Assembly: GCA_937951935.1 (NCBI GenBank)
Contig: CALGAM010000040.1
Coordinates: 1-29,317 of the forward strand
Length of the DNA stretch: 29,317 bases
Source: an uncultured Micromonospora sp.
GTDB taxonomy: Bacteria > Actinomycetota > Actinomycetes > Mycobacteriales > Micromonosporaceae
Direction: 5' to 3'
Part shown: one piece after another, positions 1 to 8,482 of the stretch
How positions within the stretch are numbered: position 1 is the stretch's first letter
How the letters are laid out: each line of letters begins with the position of its first letter
Notes under the pieces: model-generated
Databases searched by the model: none
Told to the model about the DNA's origin: nothing
The model's input: only the letters and a program-made list of their open reading frames with translations
Position numbers and translations under genes: made by a program

Positions 1-15
1 GGGGATTCTGTCCCC
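1..15. terminator. Short hairpin at the left edge
   Basis: A perfect inverted repeat, GGGGA-ttctg-TCCCC, lies at the window edge. It may be the end of a terminator for a gene to the left, but no T-tract follows and the context is cut off. Positions 16-236 contain no convincing gene; they form the leader of the methyltransferase gene and include an A-rich patch around 40-60. Confidence 0.25.
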
Positions 16-236
16 TGACGCGGCAATTCGCCAGTACCAGAGAAAATGGAAAATTCACGTGTAAGGTCCGGGGGTGGTCCGGCAGGAGGTGGTCCGGCGC
101 CGGAGCTGTCCCGAGCGGCGCGTCGGGCGGTTCAGCCGGCGGGCGAAAAACGCGATGTGTGAAAACACCCGCGAGTCGGGGTGGCGACACGCGCGTCCGC
201 CCCGGTTAGCTGGGGCGATGCGCGAGGAGTACATTC

Positions 237-941
237 ATGCCAGCCACTGACGGGGTGATCGCCGGACCGGTCGGCTACAACCGGCTCGCGCTCGCCACGT
301 ACGACGTCTCCGTGCTCGGCCTGTCGTGCCGGCTGATCTGGCGGTGTCCCAAGCGGCACATTCTCGCCGGCTACGACCGCAACGTCGGCGCCCGGCATCT
401 CGAGCTCGGCCCCGGTACGGCGTACTTCTTGGACAACTGTGGATTTCCGACGCCCCGTCCGCTGCTGACCCTGGTCGACCTGAACCCGACCGTGCTGCAG
501 GTGAGTGCGTCCCGCATCGCGCGCTACCGGCCGGCGACCGTCCGGGCCGACGTTCTCCTACCGCTGCCGTTCGACGCGGTGAGCCTGCCGGCCGGCACCT
601 TCGACTCGGTCGCGGCGAACTTCCTGCTGCACCGCGTGCCGGGCAACTGGGCGGAGAAGGCCGCGGTGTTCGACAACGCCCTGACCGCGCTCCGCCCCGG
701 CGGGCGTCTCTTCGGCAGCACCATCCTGTCGTCGGGGGTGCGGGTCACGGCGCCGGCCCGTCGGCTGATGGACCTCTGCAACGCCAGGGGCCTCTTCCAC
801 AACGCCGAGGACGACCTGGCCGGACTCCGGTGGCAGCTCGACACCCGGTTCACCGACATCCGGGTGACGGTACGCGGCTGCGTCGCACTCTTCGAGGCGT
901 CGAAGCCGGAGTCGGGTACGGCGCTCAGCCACGCGGGCTGA
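237..941 (+). CDS. Class I SAM-dependent methyltransferase
   Basis: This 234-aa protein has a Rossmann-type methyltransferase core. Motif I is seen as HLELGPGTAYFLD near residues 53-65. The acidic end of strand 2 is LTLVDLNP near 77-84. The motif IV region is FDSVAANFLLHRVPGNW near 121-137, and RPGGRLFGST near 153-162 is the usual post-motif loop. The ATG was chosen because AGGAG lies 7 nt upstream. The family (Methyltransf_11/12-like) methylates small molecules, and the substrate cannot be read from the sequence. The gene stands alone: the next gene begins 109 nt downstream with its own promoter. Confidence is high for the fold and low for any pathway. Confidence 0.85.
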   Translation: MPATDGVIAGPVGYNRLALATYDVSVLGLSCRLIWRCPKRHILAGYDRNVGARHLELGPGTAYFLDNCGFPTPRPLLTLVDLNPTVLQVSASRIARYRPATVRADVLLPLPFDAVSLPAGTFDSVAANFLLHRVPGNWAEKAAVFDNALTALRPGGRLFGSTILSSGVRVTAPARRLMDLCNARGLFHNAEDDLAGLRWQLDTRFTDIRVTVRGCVALFEASKPESGTALSHAG

Positions 942-1015
942 CCGACGGCGCGTCCGCCGGGTGACCGGTTGCGGCCCGTGACCCGGCGGCCCGTGGCCCG
1001 GCGGTTTCGCGCGGA

Positions 1016-1051
1016 TGTCCGTTCGGCCGATCGGGAGCTAGCGTAGGTGGG
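1016..1051 (+). promoter_or_regulatory. Leaderless promoter of the moxR-vwa operon
   Basis: TAGCGT (1039-1044) is followed by exactly 6 nt and then the GTG at 1051, with no Shine-Dalgarno in between. This is the geometry of a leaderless actinobacterial transcript starting on the start codon. A weak -35-like TGTCCG lies at 1016-1021 (17-nt spacer). The decamer GCGGATGTCC at 1011-1020 recurs at 12228-12237 before another leaderless gene. Confidence 0.5.
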
Positions 1052-2631
1052 TGACTGATACTCCCCTGGTCCCGCCCACCCCGCCGGCCGACCTGCCCGG
1101 CACCCTCGGCGAACTGCGCGCCGCCGGCTACCGGTACCGGTCCGTCAAGGAGGAGATCCGCGACAACCTGCTGGCCCGGATGCGGTCCGGCGAGCCCCGC
1201 TTTCCCGGCATCGTCGGGTACGACGACACCGTGCTCCCCGAGGTCGAACGCGCCCTGCTGGCCGGGCACGACCTGGTGCTGCTCGGTGAACGCGGCCAGG
1301 GCAAGACCCGGCTGATCCGGGCACTGGGACAGTTGTTGGACGAATGGACACCGGTGATCCGGGGTTCGGAGCTGAACGAGCACCCGATGCGCCCGCTCAC
1401 CCCGGCCTCCCGGCGCGCCGTCGCCGAGGCCGGCGACGACCTGCCGGTCGGCTGGCTGCACCGGTCGATGCGGTACGCCGAGAAGCTCGCCACCCCGGAC
1501 ACCAGTGTCGGCGACCTGATCGGCGACGTGGACCCGATCCGGATCGCCCAGGGGCGGACGCTCGGCGACCCGGAGACCATTCACTTCGGTCTGGTGCCCC
1601 GGACGAACCGGGGCATATTCGCGGTCAACGAGTTGCCCGACCTGGCTGAGCGGATCCAGGTGGCCCTGCTCAACGTGCTGGAGGAGCGGGACATCCAGAT
1701 CCGTGGCTACCAGCTCCGGCTGCCGCTGGACCTGCTCCTGGTGGCCAGCGCCAACCCGGAGGACTACACCAACCGTGGTCGGATCATCACCCCGCTCAAG
1801 GACCGGTTCGGCGCCGAGGTCCGTACCCACTACCCGTTGGACCTGGGGCTGGAGCTGGAGCTGATCCGGCAGGAGGCGGATCTGGTCGCCACCGTGCCGG
1901 ACCACGTCCTGGAGGTGCTGGCCCGCTTCACCCGCGCCGTCCGGGAGTCCCCGTCGGTCGACTCCCGCTCCGGGGTCTCCGCCCGGTTCGCCATCGCCGC
2001 CGCCGAGACCGTGGCGGCCGCCGCGCTGCGCCGGGCCGGTCTGCTGGCCGGCGCCACGGCCGCCGACGGTCGCCCGGCCAACCCGGTCGACATCGAGCCG
2101 GTGGCCCGGATCGGTGACGCGGTCTCCGTGGTCAGCACCCTGCGCGGCAAGGTCGAGTTCGAGAGCGGCGAGGAGGGCCGGGAGATCGAGATCCTCGCCC
2201 ACCTGCTCCGGACCGCGACCGCCGAGACGTTCCGGGCCCGACTGGCCGGGCTGGATCTCTCCGGTTTCACCGCGTTGGTCGCCGAGGGCGCGGTGATCGA
2301 GACCGGTGAGCTGGTCAGCGCGACCGAGCTGTTGCAGCAGGTCGGTACCGTGCCCGGGCTGGCCAAGGTGTTGGACCGACTGGGCCTCGGTGACGCGCCG
2401 ACCCCGGGCGAGGCCGCCGCCGGCATCGAGTTCGTGCTCGAGGGACTGCACCTGACCCGACGGCTGGCCAAGGACGTCACCGACGAGGGCCGGACCCGTT
2501 ACGGTGGCCAGGCCGGCGGTCCCGGTCGCGGCGGCCGTCCCGGCGGGTCGGGTGGCGGTGGCCCGGACCTCGGCGGTGGGGACGGCCGGGAGCGCGGCGG
2601 TCGCCCGGGACGCGACGACGACTGGGACTGA
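1051..2631 (+). CDS. MoxR-family AAA+ ATPase
   Basis: This 526-aa protein is an AAA+ ATPase of the MoxR / magnesium-chelatase-subunit-I type. Walker A is GERGQGKT (residues 79-86), a Walker B-like strand is FAVNE (188-192), and sensor 1 is SANPEDY (231-237), followed by the conserved DRF of the family. The last ~40 residues are a Gly/Arg-rich tail ending in RDDDWD, probably disordered. MoxR ATPases act with a VWA-domain partner as chaperones that remodel or insert metals into client proteins. The partner is encoded 1 nt downstream, so the two form an operon. The GTG start fits the leaderless promoter. Walker B has NE where DE is usual, a variant common in this subfamily. The client is unknown. 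Confidence 0.9.
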   Translation: MTDTPLVPPTPPADLPGTLGELRAAGYRYRSVKEEIRDNLLARMRSGEPRFPGIVGYDDTVLPEVERALLAGHDLVLLGERGQGKTRLIRALGQLLDEWTPVIRGSELNEHPMRPLTPASRRAVAEAGDDLPVGWLHRSMRYAEKLATPDTSVGDLIGDVDPIRIAQGRTLGDPETIHFGLVPRTNRGIFAVNELPDLAERIQVALLNVLEERDIQIRGYQLRLPLDLLLVASANPEDYTNRGRIITPLKDRFGAEVRTHYPLDLGLELELIRQEADLVATVPDHVLEVLARFTRAVRESPSVDSRSGVSARFAIAAAETVAAAALRRAGLLAGATAADGRPANPVDIEPVARIGDAVSVVSTLRGKVEFESGEEGREIEILAHLLRTATAETFRARLAGLDLSGFTALVAEGAVIETGELVSATELLQQVGTVPGLAKVLDRLGLGDAPTPGEAAAGIEFVLEGLHLTRRLAKDVTDEGRTRYGGQAGGPGRGGRPGGSGGGGPDLGGGDGRERGGRPGRDDDWD

Positions 2632-2632
2632 C

Positions 2633-4600
2633 GTGGCCGCCGGCAATCGTTTCCGATACGGCCTGTGGCGTGGCGGCCCCGACCCGCTCGCCCCGCCGTA
2701 CGACGTCCGCGCCGCCGTCGACGCGATCGGCGCCGAGGTGTTGGCCGGGGGAAGCCTGCGTGAGGCGCTGCGGAACCTGCTCCGGCGTGGCCCCGAGGGC
2801 CGGGGCGGTCTCGACGACCTGGTCGCGCGGGCCCGCCGGCTGCGCCGCGAGGCCCTGCGCCGGGGCAACCTGGACGGTGCCGTGACCCGGGCACGCGCCC
2901 TGCTCGACCAGGCGCTCGCCGCCGAGCGCGACGAACTGCGCGGCCGGGACGACGAGGAGGCCCGGTTCGCCGAGGCGGTGCTGGACAACCTTCCCTCCTC
3001 GACGGCGCGGGCGATCGAGGAGCTCTCCGGTTACCGGTGGGCCAGCGACGAGGCGCGGGCGACGTACCAGCAGATCCTCGACGGGCTGCGCCGGGACGTG
3101 CTCGAACAGCGGTTGCACGGACTGCGGGACGCGATGCGCGCCGCGGCCGACCCGGACGTGCAGCGTCAGACGGTCCAGATGCTGCGCGATCTCAACGACC
3201 TGCTGGCCCGGCACGACCGGGGTGAGGACACCACCGACGCGTTCGCCGAGTTCATGCGCCGGTACGGCGACCTGTTCCCGGAGCGGCCGCGGACGGTGGA
3301 CGAGTTGGTCGACGTCCTGGCCCGGCGGGCCGCCGCCGGGGAACGGCTGATGCGGTCGCTGTCGCCGAACCAGCGCGAGGAGCTGGCCCGGATGATGGAG
3401 GCCGCACTCGGCCCGGAGTTGGCCCGGCAGCTCGCGGCGCTGACCGCCAACCTGCGCTCGCTCCGCCCCGACCTGGCCTGGGACCGCGCGGAGCGGGTCC
3501 GGGGTGACCGGCCGCTCGGGTACGGCGAGGCGACCGGGGTGCTCGGCGAGATCGCCGAGCTGGACGACCTGCTCGACCAGCTCGGCCAGGAGCATCCCGG
3601 GGCGACCCTGGACGACATCGACGTGGAGTCGGTGCAGCGCAACCTGGGCAGGGACGCGGCCGACGAGGTACGCCGGTTGCGGGAGCTGGAGCGTCAGCTG
3701 CGCCGGCAGGGGTGGCTGACCCGGGGCGCGGACGGGCTGACGCTGAGCCCGAAGGCGTTGCGCCGGCTCGGCGGCACGGCGCTGCGCCGGATCTTCGCCG
3801 AGCTGGAGACGGGCCGGCGGGGCCAACACGACCTGCGCTCGGCGGGCGCCGCCGGGGAGGTCACCGGGGCCTCCCGGCCCTGGGAGTACGGCGACGAGCA
3901 GCCGCTGGACGTGGTGCGGACGGTGACCCGGGCGATCCGGCGCGCCGGTGCCGGGGTGCCGGTGACGCTGGCGGTCGAGGACTTCGAGGTGGTGGAGACC
4001 GAGCGCCGGGCGTCGGCGGCGGTGGCGCTCTGCGTCGATCTCTCCTTCTCGATGTTCGCGGAGGAGCGCTGGGGGCCGATGAAGCAGACGGCCCTGGCGC
4101 TGGCGCACCTGGTCGCCACCCGGTTTCCGCAGGACTCGTTGCAGATCATCGGGTTCGGCCGCGAGGCGCTGCCGCTGACCCAGCAGGAGCTGGCCGCGGT
4201 CGAGCCGGACCTGGTGCAGGGGACGAACCTCCAGCACGCGTTGCGGCTGGCCGGGCGGCACCTGCGCCGGCACGCCGGCTCGGAGCCGGTGGTGCTGGTG
4301 GTCACCGACGGTGAGCCGACGGCACACCTGGATCCGGAGACCGGGGCCGGGGTGTTCCACTGGCCGCCGCTCCGGGAGACCGTGGTGGCGACCGTCGCGG
4401 AGGTGGATCGGCTCACCCGGTACGGCGCGACGCTGAACCTCTTCATGCTCGGCGAGGACCCGCGGCTGCGCCGGTTCGTCGACGCGGTGGCCCGCCGCTG
4501 CGGCGGCCGGGTCTTCACCCCGGAGCCGACGGAACTCGGCCGGTACGTCGTCGCCGACTACCTGCGCGCCCGCCGCGGCCGCCGGTCCCGCTCCCGCTGA
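2633..4600 (+). CDS. VWA-domain partner of the MoxR ATPase
   Basis: This 655-aa protein starts at the GTG lying one base after the moxR stop (TGACGTG). Its reading frame is open further upstream, but that part overlaps the Gly-rich end of moxR and is out of character. Residues 1 to ~440 are helical and rich in Arg/Glu/Leu. The C-terminal part is a von Willebrand A domain with a complete MIDAS: D469-x-S471-x-S473 (DLSFS), a Thr in the QGTNLQH segment, and D559 in VTDGEPT. An intact MIDAS implies divalent-metal-dependent client or ATPase binding. Family knowledge: MoxR and VWA proteins (as in RavA-ViaA) work as a chaperone pair. No third, client-like gene is attached. The next gene starts 76 nt downstream with its own promoter. 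Confidence 0.85.
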   Translation: MAAGNRFRYGLWRGGPDPLAPPYDVRAAVDAIGAEVLAGGSLREALRNLLRRGPEGRGGLDDLVARARRLRREALRRGNLDGAVTRARALLDQALAAERDELRGRDDEEARFAEAVLDNLPSSTARAIEELSGYRWASDEARATYQQILDGLRRDVLEQRLHGLRDAMRAAADPDVQRQTVQMLRDLNDLLARHDRGEDTTDAFAEFMRRYGDLFPERPRTVDELVDVLARRAAAGERLMRSLSPNQREELARMMEAALGPELARQLAALTANLRSLRPDLAWDRAERVRGDRPLGYGEATGVLGEIAELDDLLDQLGQEHPGATLDDIDVESVQRNLGRDAADEVRRLRELERQLRRQGWLTRGADGLTLSPKALRRLGGTALRRIFAELETGRRGQHDLRSAGAAGEVTGASRPWEYGDEQPLDVVRTVTRAIRRAGAGVPVTLAVEDFEVVETERRASAAVALCVDLSFSMFAEERWGPMKQTALALAHLVATRFPQDSLQIIGFGREALPLTQQELAAVEPDLVQGTNLQHALRLAGRHLRRHAGSEPVVLVVTDGEPTAHLDPETGAGVFHWPPLRETVVATVAEVDRLTRYGATLNLFMLGEDPRLRRFVDAVARRCGGRVFTPEPTELGRYVVADYLRARRGRRSRSR

Positions 4601-4663
4601 CCGGAGGTCGTCGCCGAACGGGGTGTCTTGCCGCGATATTCCCTGATCAGCGGGGGTGGCGCC

Positions 4664-4679
4664 TAGACTGGGATGAATG
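4664..4679 (+). promoter_or_regulatory. Leaderless -10 element and start of the DinB-like gene
   Basis: TAGACT (4664-4669) is followed by 7 nt and ATG at 4677, without a Shine-Dalgarno. An alternative out-of-frame ATG at 4673 is too close to the -10 to be used. The -35 region is weak. Confidence 0.45.
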
Positions 4680-5147
4680 GAGGCGGCGGAGCTGCGCCGG
4701 GCGTACGACGACCTGCTCACCGAGGTGGCGGCGGGCGGGTTCGGCCCACCACCGCCGGGCGGGCTGACCGTCGCCCAGATCGTGGCGCACCTGGCCGCCA
4801 ACGACGAGCTGATGATCGAGGTGACCGAGGCGGTGCTCGCCGGCTCGCCGTGGACGTACTACGACGCCCAGCCCACCCTGCCGCCCCAGGTGGACGCCAT
4901 GGTGGCGCATCCGGCCGGGCTGTCCGGGCTGGTCGCGTGGCTCCAGACCACCAGCGGTCGGGTCTGCGCGCTGCTCGACCGGCTCGGGCCGGCGGCGGAG
5001 ACGCCGGTGGACTGCCACCTCCGGGAGGGGACGGAGGTGTTCGTCGAGGAGTCCCTGCCGTGGGGGCGGATGCTCGACATCCATGGTCGGATCCACCTGC
5101 CGGCGCACCTGAGGGAGCTGCGCGGGCTGCGCCCGGCCGCCTGCTGA
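4677..5147 (+). CDS. DinB / mycothiol maleylpyruvate isomerase-like protein
   Basis: This 156-aa protein resembles the DinB-like four-helix-bundle superfamily (mycothiol-dependent maleylpyruvate isomerase N-terminal type). It begins with helix LRRAYDDLLTEV, then LTVAQIVAHLAANDELM around residues 30-46, which carries the first metal-type His of the family. Near the C-terminus GRMLDIHGRIHLPAHLREL supplies two more His residues. That His arrangement is what DinB proteins use to hold a metal ion. Actinomycete members are often thiol (mycothiol or bacillithiol) S-transferases, but many are uncharacterised, and the substrate here is unknown. It is monocistronic and converges on the glxA-type gene. 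Confidence 0.7.
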   Translation: MEAAELRRAYDDLLTEVAAGGFGPPPPGGLTVAQIVAHLAANDELMIEVTEAVLAGSPWTYYDAQPTLPPQVDAMVAHPAGLSGLVAWLQTTSGRVCALLDRLGPAAETPVDCHLREGTEVFVEESLPWGRMLDIHGRIHLPAHLRELRGLRPAAC

Positions 5148-5323
5148 GCCCGTGCCGGGCGTCCTGACGCGGCCACCCCGACCCGATCTGTCGGCAGGGT
5201 CCGGCGTACGACGGCGGGACAGGAGCTGCCGCCCCGCGGGTGCCCGCCGCCGACTCGCACCCACCTGCGGTCCGTCACCAGCCGCGGCGGGAGAGACCGG
5301 CCGATCCGGGGACCGCGACCGGC

Positions 5324-5344
5324 CCGCGGTCTCGGCTACCGCGG
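5324..5344. terminator. Hairpin between convergent genes
   Basis: CCGCGGT (5324-5330) and ACCGCGG (5338-5344) form a perfect 7-bp stem with a 7-nt loop. It overlaps the stop codon of the minus-strand regulator gene and lies 3' of the DinB-like gene, so it could serve both as a bidirectional intrinsic-like terminator. There is no T-tract. Confidence 0.35.
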
Positions 5345-6403
5345 TGGGCTGACCGTCCTCACGCCGGTGCCACCGGCGACGCGCCGGAAGGTCCGGCGGT
5401 AGGTGCTGGGCGACACCCCGAGCCGCTGGTGCAGTTGCTGACGCAACGCGGCGGCGGTACCGAACCCGGACAGGTGGGCCACCTGGTCGATCCCGAGGTC
5501 GGTCGTCTCCAGCAGCAGTCGGGCGTGGTCGGTGCGTTGCTGGAGCAGCCACTGACCCGGGCTGAGCCCGGTCTCGGCACGGAAGCGCCGGGTGAAGGTA
5601 CGGACGCTCATCCCGGCGTGCGCGGCCATCTGCGCCAGGGTCGTCGGCTCGGCCAGCCGGCGCTGGATCCACTCGCGGGTCCGGGCGGTGCCGCTGTCAC
5701 CGCCGGCCGGTAGCGGCCGTTCGATGTACTGGGCCTGGCCTCCCTCCCGCCACGGCGGAACCACGCAGATGCGGGCCGCCCGGTTGGCGACCTCGCTGCC
5801 GTGGTCGGTTCGGATCACGTGTAGGCAGAGGTCGATTCCGGCGGCGACCCCGGCAGAGGTGAGGATGTCGCCGTTGTCCACGAAGAGCACGTCCGGGTCG
5901 AGACGTACCCGGGGGTGGAGCCGGCGGAAGCGTTCGGCGTACGCCCAGTGGGTGGTGGCGGTGCGGCCGTCGAGCAGGCCGGCGGCGGCGAGGACGAACG
6001 CGCCGGTGCAGATCGACATGATCCGTACTCCGCGCTCGTGTGCCCGGCGTAGCGCCTGCCCGACCTCGGGATCCACGGTGCCGTCCCTCAGCGGGGCTCC
6101 GGTGTGGATCCCCGGCACGACCACGGTCTCCACGCGATCGAGCAGTTCCAGGCCGTGGTCGGGTAGCACCTGGAAACCGGCGGAGCTGCGGATCGGGCGC
6201 CGGCCCGCCGTGCAGACGTCGACCGCGTAGAGCCGCCGCCGGTCGGCGTCGCGCGCGTTGCCGAAGACCTGGGCGGGGGTGCCGAGGTCGAGCCCGACCA
6301 CCCCGTCGACGGCGAGGACCGCGACCCGGTGCGCGCCCGGCACCGGTACGTCGCTGGCGCCGTCCGCGGACCGTCCCGGGTCCGCCCCGATGGTGCGCGC
6401 CAT
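5336..6403 (-). CDS. GlxA-type transcriptional regulator (DJ-1/PfpI + AraC HTH)
   Basis: This 355-aa protein has two parts. Residues ~25-215 are a DJ-1/PfpI (class I glutamine amidotransferase-like) fold, with the nucleophile-elbow segment MSICTGAF placing Cys132 in the usual position. Residues ~240-345 are an AraC/XylS double helix-turn-helix, including LAQMAAHAGMSVRTFTRRF and the second-helix segment IDQVAHLSGFGTAAALRQQL. The family senses small molecules through the first domain and activates or represses neighbouring genes. The start at 6403 was chosen because AAAGGA lies 6-7 nt upstream; longer in-frame starts have no such site. It is divergent from the MFS gene, its most likely target. 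The ligand is unknown. Confidence 0.88.
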   Translation of the reverse strand: MARTIGADPGRSADGASDVPVPGAHRVAVLAVDGVVGLDLGTPAQVFGNARDADRRRLYAVDVCTAGRRPIRSSAGFQVLPDHGLELLDRVETVVVPGIHTGAPLRDGTVDPEVGQALRRAHERGVRIMSICTGAFVLAAAGLLDGRTATTHWAYAERFRRLHPRVRLDPDVLFVDNGDILTSAGVAAGIDLCLHVIRTDHGSEVANRAARICVVPPWREGGQAQYIERPLPAGGDSGTARTREWIQRRLAEPTTLAQMAAHAGMSVRTFTRRFRAETGLSPGQWLLQQRTDHARLLLETTDLGIDQVAHLSGFGTAAALRQQLHQRLGVSPSTYRRTFRRVAGGTGVRTVSPPR

Positions 6404-6492
6404 GTCGGTTCCTTTCGGACGCGGTCGTGTGATGGCCAGATTCTTGCGCATCATGGCTCTCCGGCCACTCGCCGGCCTGTCCCCGGGTCGTC

Positions 6493-6507
6493 CAGACTGC
6501 TCCGGTG
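6493..6507 (+). promoter_or_regulatory. Leaderless -10 element of the MFS gene
   Basis: CAGACT (6493-6498), then 6 nt, then GTG at 6505. There is no Shine-Dalgarno before this GTG. The 101-bp divergent gap (6404-6504) must also hold the promoter and operator of the GlxA-type regulator. Confidence 0.4.
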
Positions 6508-7773
6508 ACCCGTTTCCGTCGTCCACACCCCGCCTGGATCGTCGCCACCGTCGCGTTCGTCGCGCTCGTCGGTGCCGCCAGCTTCCGCGCCACCCCCTCC
6601 GTGCTGCTGCACCCACTGCACGCCGAGTTCGGGTGGCCGTTGGCCACCATCTCCCTCGCCGTCTCGGTGAACCTCATGCTCTACGGCCTCACCGCGCCGT
6701 TCGCCGCCGCGCTGATGGACCGGTTCGGGATCCGGCGGGTGGCCGCGGTCGCGTTGGTCCTGGTCGCGGCCGGCAGCGGCCTGACGGTCCTCATGCGGAC
6801 CAGCGTCGAGCTGATCCTCTGCTGGGGCGTCCTGGTCGGACTCGGCACCGGGTCGATGGCGCTCGCCTTCGTGGCGACCGTCACCGGGCGTTGGTTCGTC
6901 CGGCGCCGCGGTCTGGTCACCGGCGTGCTCACCGCCGCCGGCGCCGCCGGGCAACTCGTCTTCCTGCCGCTGCTGGCCGGCCTCGTCGAGGCGTACGGCT
7001 GGCGTACGGCCGCGCTGGTCGTCGCGGGCGCGGCGCTGGCGGTCGTACCCCTGGTGGTGTGGCTGCTCCGCGACCACCCGGCGGAGCTCGGGCTGCCGCC
7101 CTACGGCGCGACCGAGGTGGTGCCGGTGCCGGCACCGCGGGGCGGGGCGGCGGCCCGTGCGCTGCGCGTGGTGCGCGACGCGGCCCGGACCCGGGCGTTC
7201 TGGCTGCTGACCGGCGGCTTCGCGATCTGTGGCATGTCGACGAACGGACTGGTCGGCACCCACCTCGTCCCGGCCGCCCACGACCACGGGATGGCCGAGA
7301 CCACCGCCGCGGGTCTGCTCGCGCTGATCGGCGTCTTCGACATCGTCGGTACCGTCGCCTCCGGCTGGCTGACCGACCGGTTCGACAGCCGCCTGCTGCT
7401 CGGCGTCTACTACGCCCTGCGCGGGGCGTCGCTGCTGGTGCTGCCGGACCTGTTCGCCGACGCGGCCGCGCCGAGCCTGCTGGTCTTCGTCGTCTTCTAC
7501 GGACTGGACTGGGTGGCGACGGTGCCGCCGACGGTGGCGCTCTGCCGGGAGCACTTCGGCGCGGACGGGGCGGTGGTCTTCGGCTGGGTCTTCGCGTCCC
7601 ACCAGGTCGGCGCGGCGATCGCCGCGACGGCGGCGGGGCTGGTGCGCGACCGGCTCGGTGAGTACACCGTGGCGTGGTACGCCGCCGGTGCGCTCTGTTT
7701 CGGCGCGGCGCTGTTGTCGCTGCTGCTCCGGCGGAACGTTCGCGAGCCCGCGGCGACGGGCGTCGCGGTGTGA
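6505..7773 (+). CDS. MFS transporter
   Basis: This 422-aa integral membrane protein has about 12 predicted helices in two halves of six. The first is WIVATVAFVALVGAASF. The loop between helices 2 and 3 carries the MFS signature region (ALMDRFGIRRV, residues ~71-81), and its counterpart in the second half is GWLTDRFDSRLL. The linker between the halves (~residues 195-225) is cytoplasmic and Pro/Arg-rich. The length and the 'VTGVLTAAGAAGQ' helix recall the OFA/monocarboxylate-type MFS branch, but substrate cannot be assigned. It is divergent from the GlxA-type regulator, which suggests substrate-inducible expression. The GTG start fits the leaderless -10 signal. Confidence 0.88.
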   Translation: MTRFRRPHPAWIVATVAFVALVGAASFRATPSVLLHPLHAEFGWPLATISLAVSVNLMLYGLTAPFAAALMDRFGIRRVAAVALVLVAAGSGLTVLMRTSVELILCWGVLVGLGTGSMALAFVATVTGRWFVRRRGLVTGVLTAAGAAGQLVFLPLLAGLVEAYGWRTAALVVAGAALAVVPLVVWLLRDHPAELGLPPYGATEVVPVPAPRGGAAARALRVVRDAARTRAFWLLTGGFAICGMSTNGLVGTHLVPAAHDHGMAETTAAGLLALIGVFDIVGTVASGWLTDRFDSRLLLGVYYALRGASLLVLPDLFADAAAPSLLVFVVFYGLDWVATVPPTVALCREHFGADGAVVFGWVFASHQVGAAIAATAAGLVRDRLGEYTVAWYAAGALCFGAALLSLLLRRNVREPAATGVAV

Positions 7774-7966
7774 GGGTCGGTGGCCCGCCACGCGGACCCG
7801 GGCGGCGGCGGCCCGTGGACGTCGACCTCGTCGTGACGACGACCGGAGGGCGACCCGTCGCGTCGGCGGCACCGTGCCACCGTCGGTGTCGCGCGCGTCG
7901 CCGTCGGCGTCGTGCGTCGGCGGCCCCGTGTCGGCAGGCCGACGGCTCGGTGACGCGAACCCGACA

Positions 7967-8002
7967 GATGATTACTCAGAGTAGTTTCATCATTACTCTA
8001 TG
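7967..8002 (+). promoter_or_regulatory. AT-rich repeat operator/promoter of the caspase-chaperonin cassette
   Basis: This AT-rich island in otherwise very GC-rich DNA carries two direct ATTACTC repeats at 7971-7977 and 7992-7998, exactly 21 bp (two helical turns) apart. The second abuts the ATG at 8000. An 11-bp palindrome TACTC-A-GAGTA (7973-7983) overlaps the first. -10-like hexamers are TAGTTT (7982-7987) and CATCAT (7988-7993, 6 nt before the ATG). No Shine-Dalgarno is present, so the transcript may be leaderless and a repressor bound here would cover both promoter and start codon. Positions 7774-7966 contain nothing recognisable. Confidence 0.5.
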
Positions 8003-8482
8003 AATAGCAGTGCGATCACCCTGGTCGTCACCGGGCCGGCCCCACACAGCGGACGCGGCGACGCGGCGGCGGCATCCGCGCTGCTCAGGGAGTTGCACGC
8101 GCGGACGATTCTGCACGTCGACCAGGTGACCGGCGGGCCCGACGGCGACGCGGACGTCTCCCTGCCCGACCCCGGCCGACTGCCGGAGCAGGTGGACCGC
8201 GGCGACGTGCCGGACTCCCGTACGTCGGCCGCCCGCAAGGGCGCCGGACCCGGCTCGCTGGCCGAACTGGTGGTCACCGGCCTCTTCTCGGCCACCACCG
8301 TCACCGCGTTGGCGCAGGTCGTCATCGCCTTCGTCCAGCGCGGCGCGGCCCGGCGGATCACCCTGCGGGACGGCGGCCGCACCCTGACCATCAGCGACCC
8401 GGACGAGGAGACCGAGCGGATGGTCACGGAGTGGCTGGGCGTACCGCCGCAGCGGAACGGTGCCGGGTCCGGTGCGGATTGA
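8000..8482 (+). CDS. EACC1-like membrane-anchored effector-associated protein
   Basis: This 160-aa protein has a short N-terminal globular part (residues 1 to ~80). Next comes a hydrophobic helix around 88-113 (VVTGLFSATTVTALAQVVIA), then a small beta-rich tail (ARRITLRDGGRTLTISD and an acidic helix). The layout matches what I know of EACC1 ('effector-associated constant component'), a small protein repeatedly encoded directly before caspase-like or other effectors in actinobacterial conflict systems. The assignment rests on pattern and position, not on a search. Its stop overlaps the next gene by 23 nt, so translation of the two is coupled. Inference: it anchors or localises the effector at the membrane, or supplies a recognition surface. 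Confidence 0.6.
   Translation: MNSSAITLVVTGPAPHSGRGDAAAASALLRELHARTILHVDQVTGGPDGDADVSLPDPGRLPEQVDRGDVPDSRTSAARKGAGPGSLAELVVTGLFSATTVTALAQVVIAFVQRGAARRITLRDGGRTLTISDPDEETERMVTEWLGVPPQRNGAGSGAD

Noticed and set aside
925..4801. Very long minus-strand ORFs (e.g. 925-2988 and 2477-4801) opposite the MoxR and VWA genes
   Set aside because: Their products are low-complexity Arg/Pro/Gly/Gln-rich shadows of GC-rich coding DNA, while the plus strand encodes recognisable domains.
6258..7661. 467-codon plus-strand ORF overlapping the MFS gene
   Set aside because: Its product is an Arg/Gly-rich out-of-frame reading of the MFS coding sequence, which has clear membrane helices in the other frame.
7973..7983. 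CIRCE-like heat-shock operator (ACTC...GAGT) before the chaperonin fusion
   Set aside because: CIRCE has longer arms and a 9-bp spacer (TTAGCACTC-N9-GAGTGCTAA). Here the halves are separated by one base, so it is not a CIRCE site; the HspR-type HAIR element is also absent.
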